Below are positions 45,369-56,440 of a DNA stretch of 64,000 nucleotides, one piece after another. Every line of letters starts with the position of its first letter. Within the stretch, counting starts at the first letter, position 1. The stretch spans positions 77,353,980 to 77,417,979 of the forward strand of contig CP136063.1 in the NCBI GenBank assembly GCA_032622095.1. Reading direction: 5' to 3'. Both the position numbers and the translations under genes were made by a program. Source of the DNA: Siphonodentalium dalli. Taxonomy: Eukaryota > Mollusca > Scaphopoda > Gadilida > Siphonodentaliidae. The notes below the pieces were generated by a model. It ran no database searches. It was not told where the DNA came from and worked only from the letters and a program-made list of their open reading frames with translations.

Positions 45369-47115
45369 TTGCATATTTTCAACTTTCGGCGACCATTTTG
45401 GCCGCCATCGTGGATGTTGAGTTTCAATTTTGTCCCAAAAAAGTGTCATTATGTCCTAGCTTCACGAAAATACATACAGTTGTATACATTTTACCAGATT
45501 TTCCTGCTATAATTTGCATAAAACTGACTTAGGGTCTGGTCTAAAAAACGGCGGCCATGATGTACGCCATCCTGTCTGGAGTCTATATATAAAAGGCCAC
45601 TTTTTTTCTTGTTAACATTGCTTAAAAGTTGAAGGACATAATAAGGAACAAAGTGAGTGGGGTCCCAGGGGTGCAAGGGTACCCCTATTGGCTCCCGGAC
45701 TATGGGCAAATTACTGTCATTCAATTTCTGATTCTGGGAGATTTATCTTATTTGTGACCACGTTTGGGGGGGGGGTGAATCAGCCTATTGCAAACATATG
45801 GGCATATTATTGTCAAAAATAGTTGGTTATATAGCCCATTATAACGGCCACATGCAAATTTGGCGTAAATGGGTGATTCTCCCTTAAATGAACAAATTCG
45901 TGCAGAAAAAATATGTCACGTGCCGATGAATTTTATGTGAGTATGTAGCACATATATTGGTGACCACAAAAATGGCATTTGCCAAAATTATATGGCAAGG
46001 TCAAGGTCGTTCATGACAGCATGACATTGTGCCAATGATGTATTTTTTGGTTGACCCAGGGCGACGTCATTGTCATATTCGATGTTACACCCCTTCCCCC
46101 TGAATCCCGAATACCAGTTAATTTGGGGGGGGGGGTGAATCCTGAATACATGTTAAGAAATAATATGCGATAAATGACATGCAAATTGTCTGTTTTTTAT
46201 ATCAGACAGATACAAGCAGAAGTGCCGGTCGCGTTATCGGCGTTATGAGGCCGCTATGATATGATTAATGGTACTCTATGATGACATGGTGGTCGAATAT
46301 GCACAAGAAGCTATTCTACCCATTCATTCATACAGATAATTAGCACAAAATATTATTTCGCGCCATCAAAACCTGCGTCCAAGATGATTTGCTCGAACCC
46401 GAATACCAGTTATTTTGGGGGTCAAAACACCCTGAATCCCGCGTACCAAAAAGGGAGGGTGATACCCTCATATTCGCTCTTTCTCCAAAACTTGTATTTA
46501 ATTCGAATATCATGATTAATGGAAACCAAAAAAAATTGAGCCACTTTGTTGACTTGTGCCCTTTAATAGTTGAATTATCGTTATGAGTATATATTCATAT
46601 TGTACACCATGGAGTAGCCGGTGATGTATCCGTCCAAACGACGTATCGCGCAGCTCCGCACGTTGAGACGTCTATGAGATACAGCCATTTGAATATACGT
46701 GGTGGAAATTGATGTACTTTGTGGGCGTGACTTAGAGTTCAAACTCTCTAAGAAGTCAACGAATACACCGTACAGATATCATAATTGGAAACAGATTTTG
46801 GTCGCATACAGGGCGATTCCTATCAAGTCGGGCATGCCCTGGTCCATTGTACACTTGGTTTGACGCCAAACTACCGAGGAACTCTGATGTAGACGACGTG
46901 AACATACGTCAATCAAACCATGTTCCTCAAGGGGTTCGCCAAATTGCAATGAGACTTTACAGTAGGAAACATTGTCGATGGATTTCTCTTACATGTTTCA
47001 AGTTATCGAACTGAAATTTGGTATTTAGGGGCTTCTCGGTGCGCTGAATCAGATAGAATTGTCAGCGAGATATTCCGATGGCCCAAAATGTGTCAATGAC
47101 GCCGTTGATATACCA
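45369..47115. other. Non-coding centre of the foldback element
   Basis: No ORF here resembles a transposase. Contains two G-runs (about 45766-45776 and 46124-46133) and a duplicated phrase (CCGAATACCAGTTA/ATTTTGGGGG near 46107 and 46398). Function unknown. Confidence 0.6.
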
Positions 47116-50100
47116 CATGGGTGGGGGTGTTTCTAGGTGGTATTTGGGGCGGGCCACCCACCCATGCCGTCAAATCGGTCGAAATCCTTACCGTTCTCGA
47201 AAATGGTCCATACCCCATTTTCACCCCCTCGGGGTGGCACCCTCCGGGGGTGATGGGTGGGGGGTGGGGGTGTTTCTAGGTGGTATTTGGGGCGGGCCAC
47301 CCACCCATGCCGTCAAATCGGTCGAAATCCTTACCGTTCTCGAAAATGGTCCATACCCCATTTTCACCCCCTCGGGGTGGCACCCTCCGGGGGTGATGGG
47401 TGGGGGGTGGGGTGTTTCTAGGTGGTATTTGGGCGGGCCACCCACCCATGCCGTCAAATCGGTCGAAATCCTTACCGTGCTCGAAAATGGTCCATACCCC
47501 ATTTTCACCCCCTCGGGGTGGCACCCTCCGGGGGTGATGGGTGGGACGTGGGGGTGTTTCTAGGTGGTATTTGGGGCGGGCCACTCACCCATGCCGTCAA
47601 ATCGGTCGAAATCCTTACCGTTCTCGAAAATGGTCCATACCCCATTTTCACCCCCTCGGGGTGGCACCCTCCGGGGGTGATGGGTGGGGGGTGGGGGTGT
47701 TTCTAGGTGGTATTTGGGGCGGGCCACCCACCCATGCCGTCAAATCGGTCGAAATCCTTACCGTTCTCGAAAATGGTCCATACCCCATTTTCACCCCCTC
47801 GGGGTGGCACCCTCCGGGGGTGATGGGTGGGGGGTGGGGGTGTTTCTAGGTGGTATTTGGGGCGGGCCACCCACCCATGCCGTCAAATCGGTCGAAATCC
47901 TTACCGTTCTCGAAAATGGTCCATACCCCATTTTCACCCCCTCGGGGTGGCACCCTCCGGGGGTGATGGGTGGGGGGTGGGGTGTTTCTAGGTGGTATTT
48001 GGGCGGGCCACCCACCCATGCCGTCAAATCGGTCGAAATCCTTACCGTGCTCGAAAATGGTCCATACCCCATTTTCACCCCCTCGGGGTGGCACCCTCCG
48101 GGGGTGATGGGTGGGACGTGGGGGTGTTTCTAGGTGGTATTTGGGGCGGGCCACTCACCCATGCCGTCAAATCGGTCGAAATCCTTACCGTTCTCGAAAA
48201 TGGTCCATACCCCATTTTCACCCCCTCGGGGTGGCACCCTCCGGGGGTGATGGGTGGGGGGTGGGGGTGTTTCTAGGTGGTATTTGGGGCGGGCCACCCA
48301 CCCATGCCGTCAAATCGGTCGAAATCCTTACCGTTCTCGAAAATGGTCCATACCCCATTTTCACCCCCTCGGGGTGGCACCCTCCGGGGGTGATGGGTGG
48401 GGGGTGGGGGTGTTTCTAGGTGGTATTTGGGGCGGGCCACCCACCCATGCCGTCAAATCGGTCGAAATCCTTACCGTTCTCGAAAATGGTCCATACCCCA
48501 TTTTCACCCCCTCGGGGTGGCACCCTCCGGGGGTGATGGGTGGGGGGTGGGGGTGTTTCTAGGTGGTATTTGGGGCGGGCCACCCACCCATGCCGTCAAA
48601 TCGGTCGAAATTCTTACCGTTCTCGAAAATGGTCCATACCCCATTTTCACCCCCTCGGGGTGGCACCCTCCGGGGGTGATGGGTGGGGGGTGGGGTGTTT
48701 CTAGGTGGTATTTGGGCGGGCCACCCACTCATGCCGTCAAATCGGTCGAAATCCTTACCGTGCTCGAAAATGGTCCATACCCCATTTTCACCCCCTCGGG
48801 GTGGCACCCTCCGGGGGTGATGGGTGGGACGTGGGGGTGTTTCTAGGTGGTATTTGGGGCGGGCCACTCACCCATGCCGTCAAATCGGTCGAAATCCTTA
48901 CCGTTCTCGAAAATGGTCCATACCCCATTTTCACCCCCTCGGGGTGGCACCCTCCGGGGGTGATGGGTGGGGGGTGGGGGTGTTTCTAGGTGGTATTTGG
49001 GGCGGGCCACCCACCCATGCCGTCAAATCGGTCGAAATCCTTACCGTTCTCGAAAATGGTCCATACCCCATTTTCACCCCCTCGGGGTGGCACCCTCCGG
49101 GGGTGATGGGTGGGGGGTGGGGGTGTTTCTAGGTGGTATTTGGGGCGGGCCACCCACCCATGCCGTCAAATCGGTCGAAATCCTTACCGTTCTCGAAAAT
49201 GGTCCATACCCCATTTTCACCCCCTCGGGGTGGCACCCTCCGGGGGTGATGGGTGGGGGGTGGGGGTGTTTCTAGGTGGTATTTGGGGCGGGCCACCCAC
49301 CCATGCCGTCAAATCGGTCGAAATCCTTACCGTTCTCGAAAATGGTCCATACCCCATTTTCACCCCCTCGGGGTGGCACCCTCCGGGGGTGATGGGTGGG
49401 GGGTGGGGTGTTTCTAGGTGGTATTTGGGCGGGCCACCCACCCATGCCGTCAAATCGGTCGAAATCCTTACCGTGCTCGAAAATGGTCCATACCCCATTT
49501 TCACCCCCTCGGGGTGGCACCCTCCGGGGGTGATGGGTGGGACGTGGGGGTGTTTCTAGGTGGTATTTGGGGCGGGCCACTCACCCATGCCGTCAAATCG
49601 GTCGAAATCCTTACCGTTCTCGAAAATGGTCCATACCCCATTTTCACCCCCTCGGGGTGGCACCCTCCGGGGGTGATGGGTGGGGGGTGGGGGTGTTTCT
49701 AGGTGGTATTTGGGGCGGGCCACCCACCCATGCCGTCAAATCGGTCGAAATCCTTACCGTTCTCGAAAATGGTCCATACCCCATTTTCACCCCCTCGGGG
49801 TGGCACCCTCCGGGGGTGATGGGTGGGGGGTGGGGGTGTTTCTAGGTGGTATTTGGGGCGGGCCACCCACCCATGCCGTCAAATCGGTCGAAATCCTTAC
49901 CGTTCTCGAAAATGGTCCATACCCCATTTTCACCCCCTCGGGGTGGCACCCTCCGGGGGTGATGGGTGGGGGGTGGGGTGTTTCTAGGTGGTATTTGGGC
50001 GGGCCACCCACCCATGCCGTCAAATCGGTCGAAATCCTTACCGTGCTCGAAAATGGTCCATACCCCATTTTCACCCCCTCGGGGTGGCACCCTCCGGGGG

Positions 50101-52314
50101 TGATGGGTGGGACGTGGGGGTGTTTCTAGGTGGTATTTGGGGCGGGCCACTCACCCATGCCGTCAAATCGGTCGAAATCCTTACCGTTCTCGAAAATGGT
50201 CCATACCCCATTTTCACCCCCTCGGGGTGGCACCCTCCGGGGGTGATGGGTGGGGGGTGGGGGTGTTTCTAGTTGGTATTTGGGGCGGGCCACCCACCCA
50301 TGCCGTCAAATCGGTCGAAATCCTTACCGTTCTCGAAAATGGTCCATACCCCATTTTCACCCCCTCGGGGTGGCACCCTCCGGGGGTGATGGGTGGGGGG
50401 TGGGGGTGTTTCTAGGTGGTATTTGGGGCGGGCCACCCACCCATGCCGTCAAATCGGTCGAAATCCTTACCGTTCTCGAAAATGGTCCATACCCCATTTT
50501 CACCCCCTCGGGGTGGCACCCTCCGGGGGTGATGGGTGGGGGGTGGGGGTGTTTCTAGGTGGTATTTGGGGCGGGCCACCCACCCATGCCGTCAAATCGG
50601 TCGAAATTCTTACCGTTCTCGAAAATGGTCCATACCCCATTTTCACCCCCTCGGGGTGGCACCCTCCGGGGGTGATGGGTGGGGGGTGGGGTGTTTCTAG
50701 GTGGTATTTGGGCGGGCCACCCACCCATGCCGTCAAATCGGTCGAAATCCTTACCGTGCTCGAAAATGGTCCATACCCCATTTTCACCCCCTCGGGGTGG
50801 CACCCTCCGGGGGTGATGGGTGGGACGTGGGGGTGTTTCTAGGTGGTATTTGGGGCGGGCCACTCACCCATGCCGTCAAATCGGTCGAAATCCTTACCGT
50901 TCTCGAAAATGGTCCATACCCCATTTTCACCCCCTCGGGGTGGCACCCTCCGGGGGTGATGGGTGGGGGGTGGGGGTGTTTCTAGGTGGTATTTGGGGCG
51001 GGCCACCCACCCATGCCGTCAAATCGGTCGAAATCCTTACCGTTCTCGAAAATGGTCCATACCCCATTTTCACCCCCTCGGGGTGGCACCCTCCGGGGGT
51101 GATGGGTGGGGGGTGGGGGTGTTTCTAGGTGGTATTTGGGGCGGGCCACCCACCCATGCCGTCAAATCGGTCGAAATCCTTACCGTTCTCGAAAATGGTC
51201 CATACCCCATTTTCACCCCCTCGGGGTGGCACCCTCCGGGGGTGATGGGTGGGGGGTGGGGGTGTTTCTAGGTGGTATTTGGGGCGGGCCACCCACCCAT
51301 GCCGTCAAATCGGTCGAAATCCTTACCGTTCTCGAAAATGGTCCATACCCCATTTTCACCCCCTCGGGGTGGCACCCTCCGGGGGTGATGGGTGGGGGTG
51401 GGGGTGTTTCTATGTGGTATTTGGGGCGGGCCACCCACCCATGCCGTCAAATCGGTCGAAATCCTTACCGTTCTCGAAAATGGTCCATACCCCATTTTCA
51501 CCCCCTCGGGGTGGCACCCTCCGGGGGTGATGGTGGGGGTGGGGGTGTTTCTAGGTGGTATTTGGGGCGGGCCACCCACCCATGCCGTCAAATCGGTCGA
51601 AATCCTTACCGTTCTCGAAAATGGTCCATACCCCATTTTCACCCCCTCGGGGTGGCACCCTCCGGGGGTGATGGGTGGGGGTGGGGGTGTTTCTAGGTGG
51701 TATTTGGGGCGGGCCACACACCCATGCCGTCAAATCGGTCGAAATCCTTACCGTTCTCGAAAATGGTCCATACCCCATTTTCACCCCCTCGGGGTGGCAC
51801 CCTCCGGGGGTGATGGGTGGGGGGTGGGGGTGTTTCTAGGTGGTATTTGGGGCGGGCCACCCACCCATGCCGTCAAATCGGTCGAAATCCTTACCGTTCT
51901 CGAAAATGGTCCATACCCCATTTTCACCCCCTCGGGGTGGCACCCTCCGGGGGTGATGGGTGGGGGGTGGGGCTGTTTCTAGGTGGTATTTGGGGCGGGC
52001 CACCCACCCATGCCGTCAAATCGGTCGAAATCCTTACCGTTCTCGAAAATGGTCCATACCCTATTTTCACCCCCTCGGGGTGGCACCCTCCGGGGGTGAT
52101 GGGTGGGGGGTGGGGGTGTTTCTAGGTGGTATTTGGGGCGGGCCACCCACCCATGCCGTCAAATCGGTCGAAATCCTTACCGTTCTCGAAAATGGTCCAT
52201 ACCCCATTTTCACCCCCTCGGGGTGGCACCCTCCGGGGGTGATGGGTGGGGGGTCGGGGTGTTTCTAGTCGGTATTTGGGGCGGGCCACCCACCCATGCC
52301 GTCAAATCGGTCGA
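47116..52314 (-). repeat. Right arm: ~36 copies of the same satellite with higher-order structure
   Basis: Reverse complement of the left-arm monomer. A diagnostic variant (GTGGGACGTGGGGG) occurs at 47541, 48111, 48824, 49537, 50107 and 50820, spaced 570, 713, 713, 570 and 713 bp, that is 4 or 5 monomers. Linked variants (ACCGTGCTCG, TTTGGGCGGG, GCCACTCACCC) travel with it. After about 51250 the monomers return to simple repeats. Confidence 0.95.
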
Positions 52315-52422
52315 AAACGACATTTTCGAAAATAAGGAATAAGGAATAGGGAATAAGTTCCAATTGTCATGTCTGTCAAATTTAATACTAAAACAGAATT
52401 ATCCATAAGCTACGGTGGCTGG

Positions 52423-53637
52423 TTTAGGACATGAGAATTTGTTTTGTATTTCGTGGCCACGAAATACTAATTCGTGGCCACGAAATAACTAATTTGGTGG
52501 CCACAAAATACTAATTCGTGGCCACGAAATTACTGATTGACCTTTGCATATATCCAAATACCTTTACGGTATGGTTACACTAGCTCGATGATGTTTTAGA
52601 AACAATGCGTACGGTCGCAGAGAAGCTACTATAAACCCCTTACGGCGTGGGACCCGGGCTCTATGGGGGATATGGACGTCATATATAAACTAGCTCAGAG
52701 AGAACGGGGAAAACACGGGTCAGGTGGCTCCAAGACAAACTGAATATTCATTAGTTTTTACCACAAGGGATCGAATGGGAATGCCATTTCTCTCGGCATA
52801 TTGGCCGATTTAAGTCAAATAAGGGGTTTTGTAGGGTGGGCCCAAAACAAGCTTATAACTATTCACATGTTTCAACCATACCCGATCCAAAATGGTCGCC
52901 GCTCAGAAGGGGTCAAATGGGGTACATATTATTACTTGACCGATATAGATAAATTAAAGGGTGTTGTACCGTGGCCCACAAAGCAAGCTAAATTTTCACA
53001 CATTCAGCCCACCCGAGCGAAAATGATAACTGATCAGAGGGGTCCATATATGGTACCATGCAATCCCCCCTAATATAGGTCAAATACAGTGTGTTGTAGG
53101 TGACCCCTGAGACAAACTAAATGTTCACCCGCTTTCACCATCCCCGATCCAAAATGGCCACCCCAGATGGGTTCAAATATGACACATATACAATTTCTCG
53201 ACCCCTTAACCGTTTGATGTGGTATACTTGGTGCTGTAGGGTGGCCCCAATATATACTGAATGTCGTGGGTGCCTGTGTAACCAACCCCCAGGACGGCGG
53301 CAACTTTGGATCGGGTTGGTGAAAGGGGTGATTACTTAATTTGTGTTACGGGCCACCCTACAACACCCTTTATCTCAAATTGCCGTGGCCCATGCCAAGA
53401 TGGTGGACAACTACAACCAGGTCAGGTAATCTCTATTCGCTTCCATTACAACAATGGGACTGACGATCGTATATCACAATTAGTTGTTTCGTGGCCACGA
53501 ATTATTTATTTCGTGACCACGAATTAGTTATTTCATGGCCACGAATTAGTTATTGCCAAAAATTAGTTATTTCCTGGCCACGAATTAGTATTTCGTGACC
53601 ACGAAATAAATAAAAAAAAAAATCCCTTATCCTAAAA
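52423..53637. mobile_element. TIR element with repeated palindromic TTCGTGGCCACGAA motif
   Basis: Ends TTTAGGACATGAGAATTTG and CCCTTATCCTAAA are imperfectly inverted. Just inside each, a 14-bp palindrome TTCGTGGCCACGAA (and variants) is tandemly repeated (about 52448-52540 and 53492-53610). The interior has degenerate ~150-bp units with GATCCAAAATGG and GTTGTAGG(G/T)TG. No transposase ORF and no clear target duplication. It begins about 40 bp after the foldback element's duplication. Confidence 0.65.
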
Positions 53638-55130
53638 GTTTTGACGGACATTTACATAAATATATATGACTCCCAGATTTGTTAGCACACGACTCCGTAT
53701 TATGCGGTACTTCGTCCTGGCAATAAACATTAATTTTGTCAATTGATGAAAAAACACCATCAATCAATTTTACAACGACATCCTGAAACTTTAGTCTTGA
53801 GAAACATTACATTTGTATAATATAGTGGACATTATCACTGAAGTACGTGATTGTGATGTATATGCTTGGTGTGAACCACATTTTTATCAACTACTGTAAC
53901 TGGTGGCCTGACTATATTGCATGTTAATTTTGTAAAATCACATGTAGGTACGATATATTGCATGTAAGAGCCATGCATATATGATAGCCATTAAGTTCCA
54001 CCACTGTGAACATTTGAGTAAATTGTCAAACTCTTTATAGTGTCCAACGTTAGTTTTGTTCGCAACTGTAGTACTGTACCAGCGGAGACTTATTCTCAAA
54101 AATGCATTTCAGAGTCATACTTGACATATGTGTACAATTTCAACTTGCACAATTCATGAAAAGGCTAATCGTGTTAGTTAATATCTGTATAATCAGGAAA
54201 CGCTCTTTAAATTTTTTAAACCGCCCAAACAATTTGTTTCCACTAAAATGTCAGACTGGAAACAAGTAGACTCTGAAAGTAGACCGCCGTATTTTATACT
54301 TTTGTTAATTTCAACTCGCACAGTCCACCAGAAGGTTCGTTATGAGGATTAATATTTGTATAATAAGCAAACGCTCTTTAAATTTTTAAAACAGTCCAAA
54401 AACTCTTTTTTCCAATAAAATTTCAACTGGACACAGGTATACTCTGAAAGTAGACATGCTATTGATAAACAAACCATTCGCATGTCGTCTTAGACAAATC
54501 CGAAATGGCGCGACCGTTGTTTTCGACCAAAGGAATCTGACTTGTGAAATCAGCGATGGTGGGGGTAGGGTTAGCTTTTCTGCGATATCTTTACCAAAAA
54601 TCGATGTATCAAAGTTTTGTTTGTGGCGTGTGGTCAAGATATCCTTGTAGATTGTTCATGTTCGCCTATATGTGATAGTGCTGATTTTAAGAACATACAA
54701 TACCTTAATATTTGGGAAAGAAAATTGAAAATGCAGCCATAAATGCAATTCGTCTGATGATTTTTGATAAAATTCCACATTAAGATATGTAATTAAGTAA
54801 TTTGTGGCAAGATCCCCCCATGTTTTTCGATTTCCAAGAACAAAGAAAGCCACTTACCGAACTTGCTATGCGTAATAGCATGTTTTTATTACCAGGTGGA
54901 TGTGAAAAAAAATAGAGGGGTACACAAACAAAAGCCGCACACAAACCTGTTTCCACTAAAATATCAAGCTAGAAACAGGTAGATTCTGAAAATAGACACA
55001 CTGGTGGTATATAAACTGTGCTCACATCGCTTTTAACATTCCGAAAACGCTAGACCATTGTTTTAGACATAAGGAACCCGACTAATGTGTAAATAACAGA
55101 TACATTGTGTTCATGTTACTCTCATCGTTT
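53638..55130. repeat. Degenerate tandem repeats, no gene
   Basis: From about 54080 to 55090, related units contain AACGCTCTTTAAATTTTT, TTTCCACTAAAAT, CTGAAA.TAGAC and GACCATTGTTTTAGAC-like phrases. Reading frames here are fragments of these repeats. Confidence 0.5.
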
Positions 55131-56437
55131 TAGCCCAGCTTGACGAAATCAAGCTTGAGCTATTGTCATGGGTTGGCGTCCGTCGTTCGCGAGTGCGTCC
55201 GTCCGTCAACAATTTCCTTTGGCTCACCCTACAGGCCGCATCCCTCATCCAAACTACATATGAATCTACGGAGTGATCTCTAGATGGGTCACATCGAGTC
55301 CCACCCCCCCCCGAAATTCGTTAAAAAACATGGCCGCCGGCAGCCATTTCGGATTTAAAATTTAAATCCATCTCACATCCTGCGCGCCGCATTTGTTGGA
55401 GAAATGTTTTGAAAATTTACAGACATGTTTAGGATCACCTCTAGATGGGAGCAATCTTGAATTTTACTCGTTACATAACTAAATCCGTTGTCACACCCTA
55501 TACAGACAACCTCTTTCTCATCTGATCGCCACCAAACGACAAATGGATCTTCGGGTTGACCCTATAGATGGGAGCCATCGATTATTTCCGAAATTCGATA
55601 ATAAACATGGCCGCCAGCAGCCATCTTGGATTTTACTCTATGCATGAATAAATAGTTCGGCACAACCTACAGACCACATCCCTCATCCGATCATTACCAA
55701 ACTTCATACGGATCTTTGGTGTGACCTTTTGATGGGAGCCATCGATTATTTATGAAATTAGTTAAAAACATGGCCGTCAGCAGCCACCTTGGAATTCAAA
55801 TTTAATTCCATCGACACACCATGCAGCCCTCATATATTTAAGAAATGTTTTGTAAATGTACAGGTATGATTAGGATTATCTCTAGATGAGACCTATCAAA
55901 TTTGAACTATTTTCGATGAAAAACATGGCCGCCTACATCCATCTTGGATTTTACTCTTTGCATGACTAAATCCCTTGACACACACTGCATACCACATCCC
56001 GCATCCGATCGTCACCGAACTTCGTATGGATATTTTGGGCTACCTCTAGATGGGAGCCATCGAATATTTCCGAAATTCGTCGAAACACGTGGCTACCAGC
56101 AGCCATCTGGGATTTTACTTGTTGCATGACGAAATCATTCGGCACACCATACAGGCCACATCACTCACACACTCGTCACCAAACTTAATTTGGTGCATCG
56201 GGTTGACCTCTAGATTGGAGCCATCCATTATTTAAGAAATTCGTTATAAAACATGGCCGCCAGCAGCCATCTTGGATTTGAAACCATCGGCGCACCCTGC
56301 AGCCCAATTGAAAGTAATTTCATCTACACAATAAAAACGTTTACTATATACCGTTTTGACTTTCCTTCTTTATTATTCTATTCATTGTTCGGGAAAAAAA
56401 TTCCGAATTGAGCTATAGTGTCATTAAAACTTTCATT
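55131..56437 (+). repeat. TTTAGCTCAACTT-type dispersed repeat, longest copy
   Basis: Starts TTTTAGCCCAGCTTGACGAA, includes TTGAGCTATTGTCATGGGTT and CGTCCGTCCGTCAACAATTT, then several ~165-bp tandem units (AACATGGCCGCC, GCAGCCATCTTGGATTTTAC, GATGGGAGCCATCGA), and ends ATTGAGCTATAGTGTCATTA. No ORF of note. Confidence 0.78.
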
Positions 56438-56440
56438 TGT

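Larger units (their letters stand above)
41125..52376. mobile_element. 11.25-kb foldback transposon, MULE-type 9-bp TSD, satellite-array arms
   Basis: The ends ACAGACATGACAATTGGAAC... and ...GTTCCAATTGTCATGTCTGT are inverted for about 85 bp with a single mismatch, through TTATTTTCGAAAATGTC into the array. A perfect 9-bp direct repeat CAAATTTAA lies exactly outside (41116-41124 and 52377-52385). Each arm is a tandem array of a ~142.5-bp monomer in opposite orientation (41187-45368 and 47116-52314), around a 1.75-kb centre. Arms of tandem repeats and 9-bp duplications resemble Drosophila Foldback elements and Mutator-like elements. No transposase is present, so this copy is non-autonomous. Confidence 0.9.

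Noticed and set aside
41159-52342. Many ORFs of 70-426 codons on both strands in the satellite arrays (for example a 426-codon frame at 41946-43226, minus)
   Set aside because: They are by-products of the 142-143-bp G/C-skewed monomer, which lacks stops in several frames at once on both strands. The same peptide (THAVKSVEILTVLENGPYP) recurs each monomer, and frames shift with every one-base length variant.
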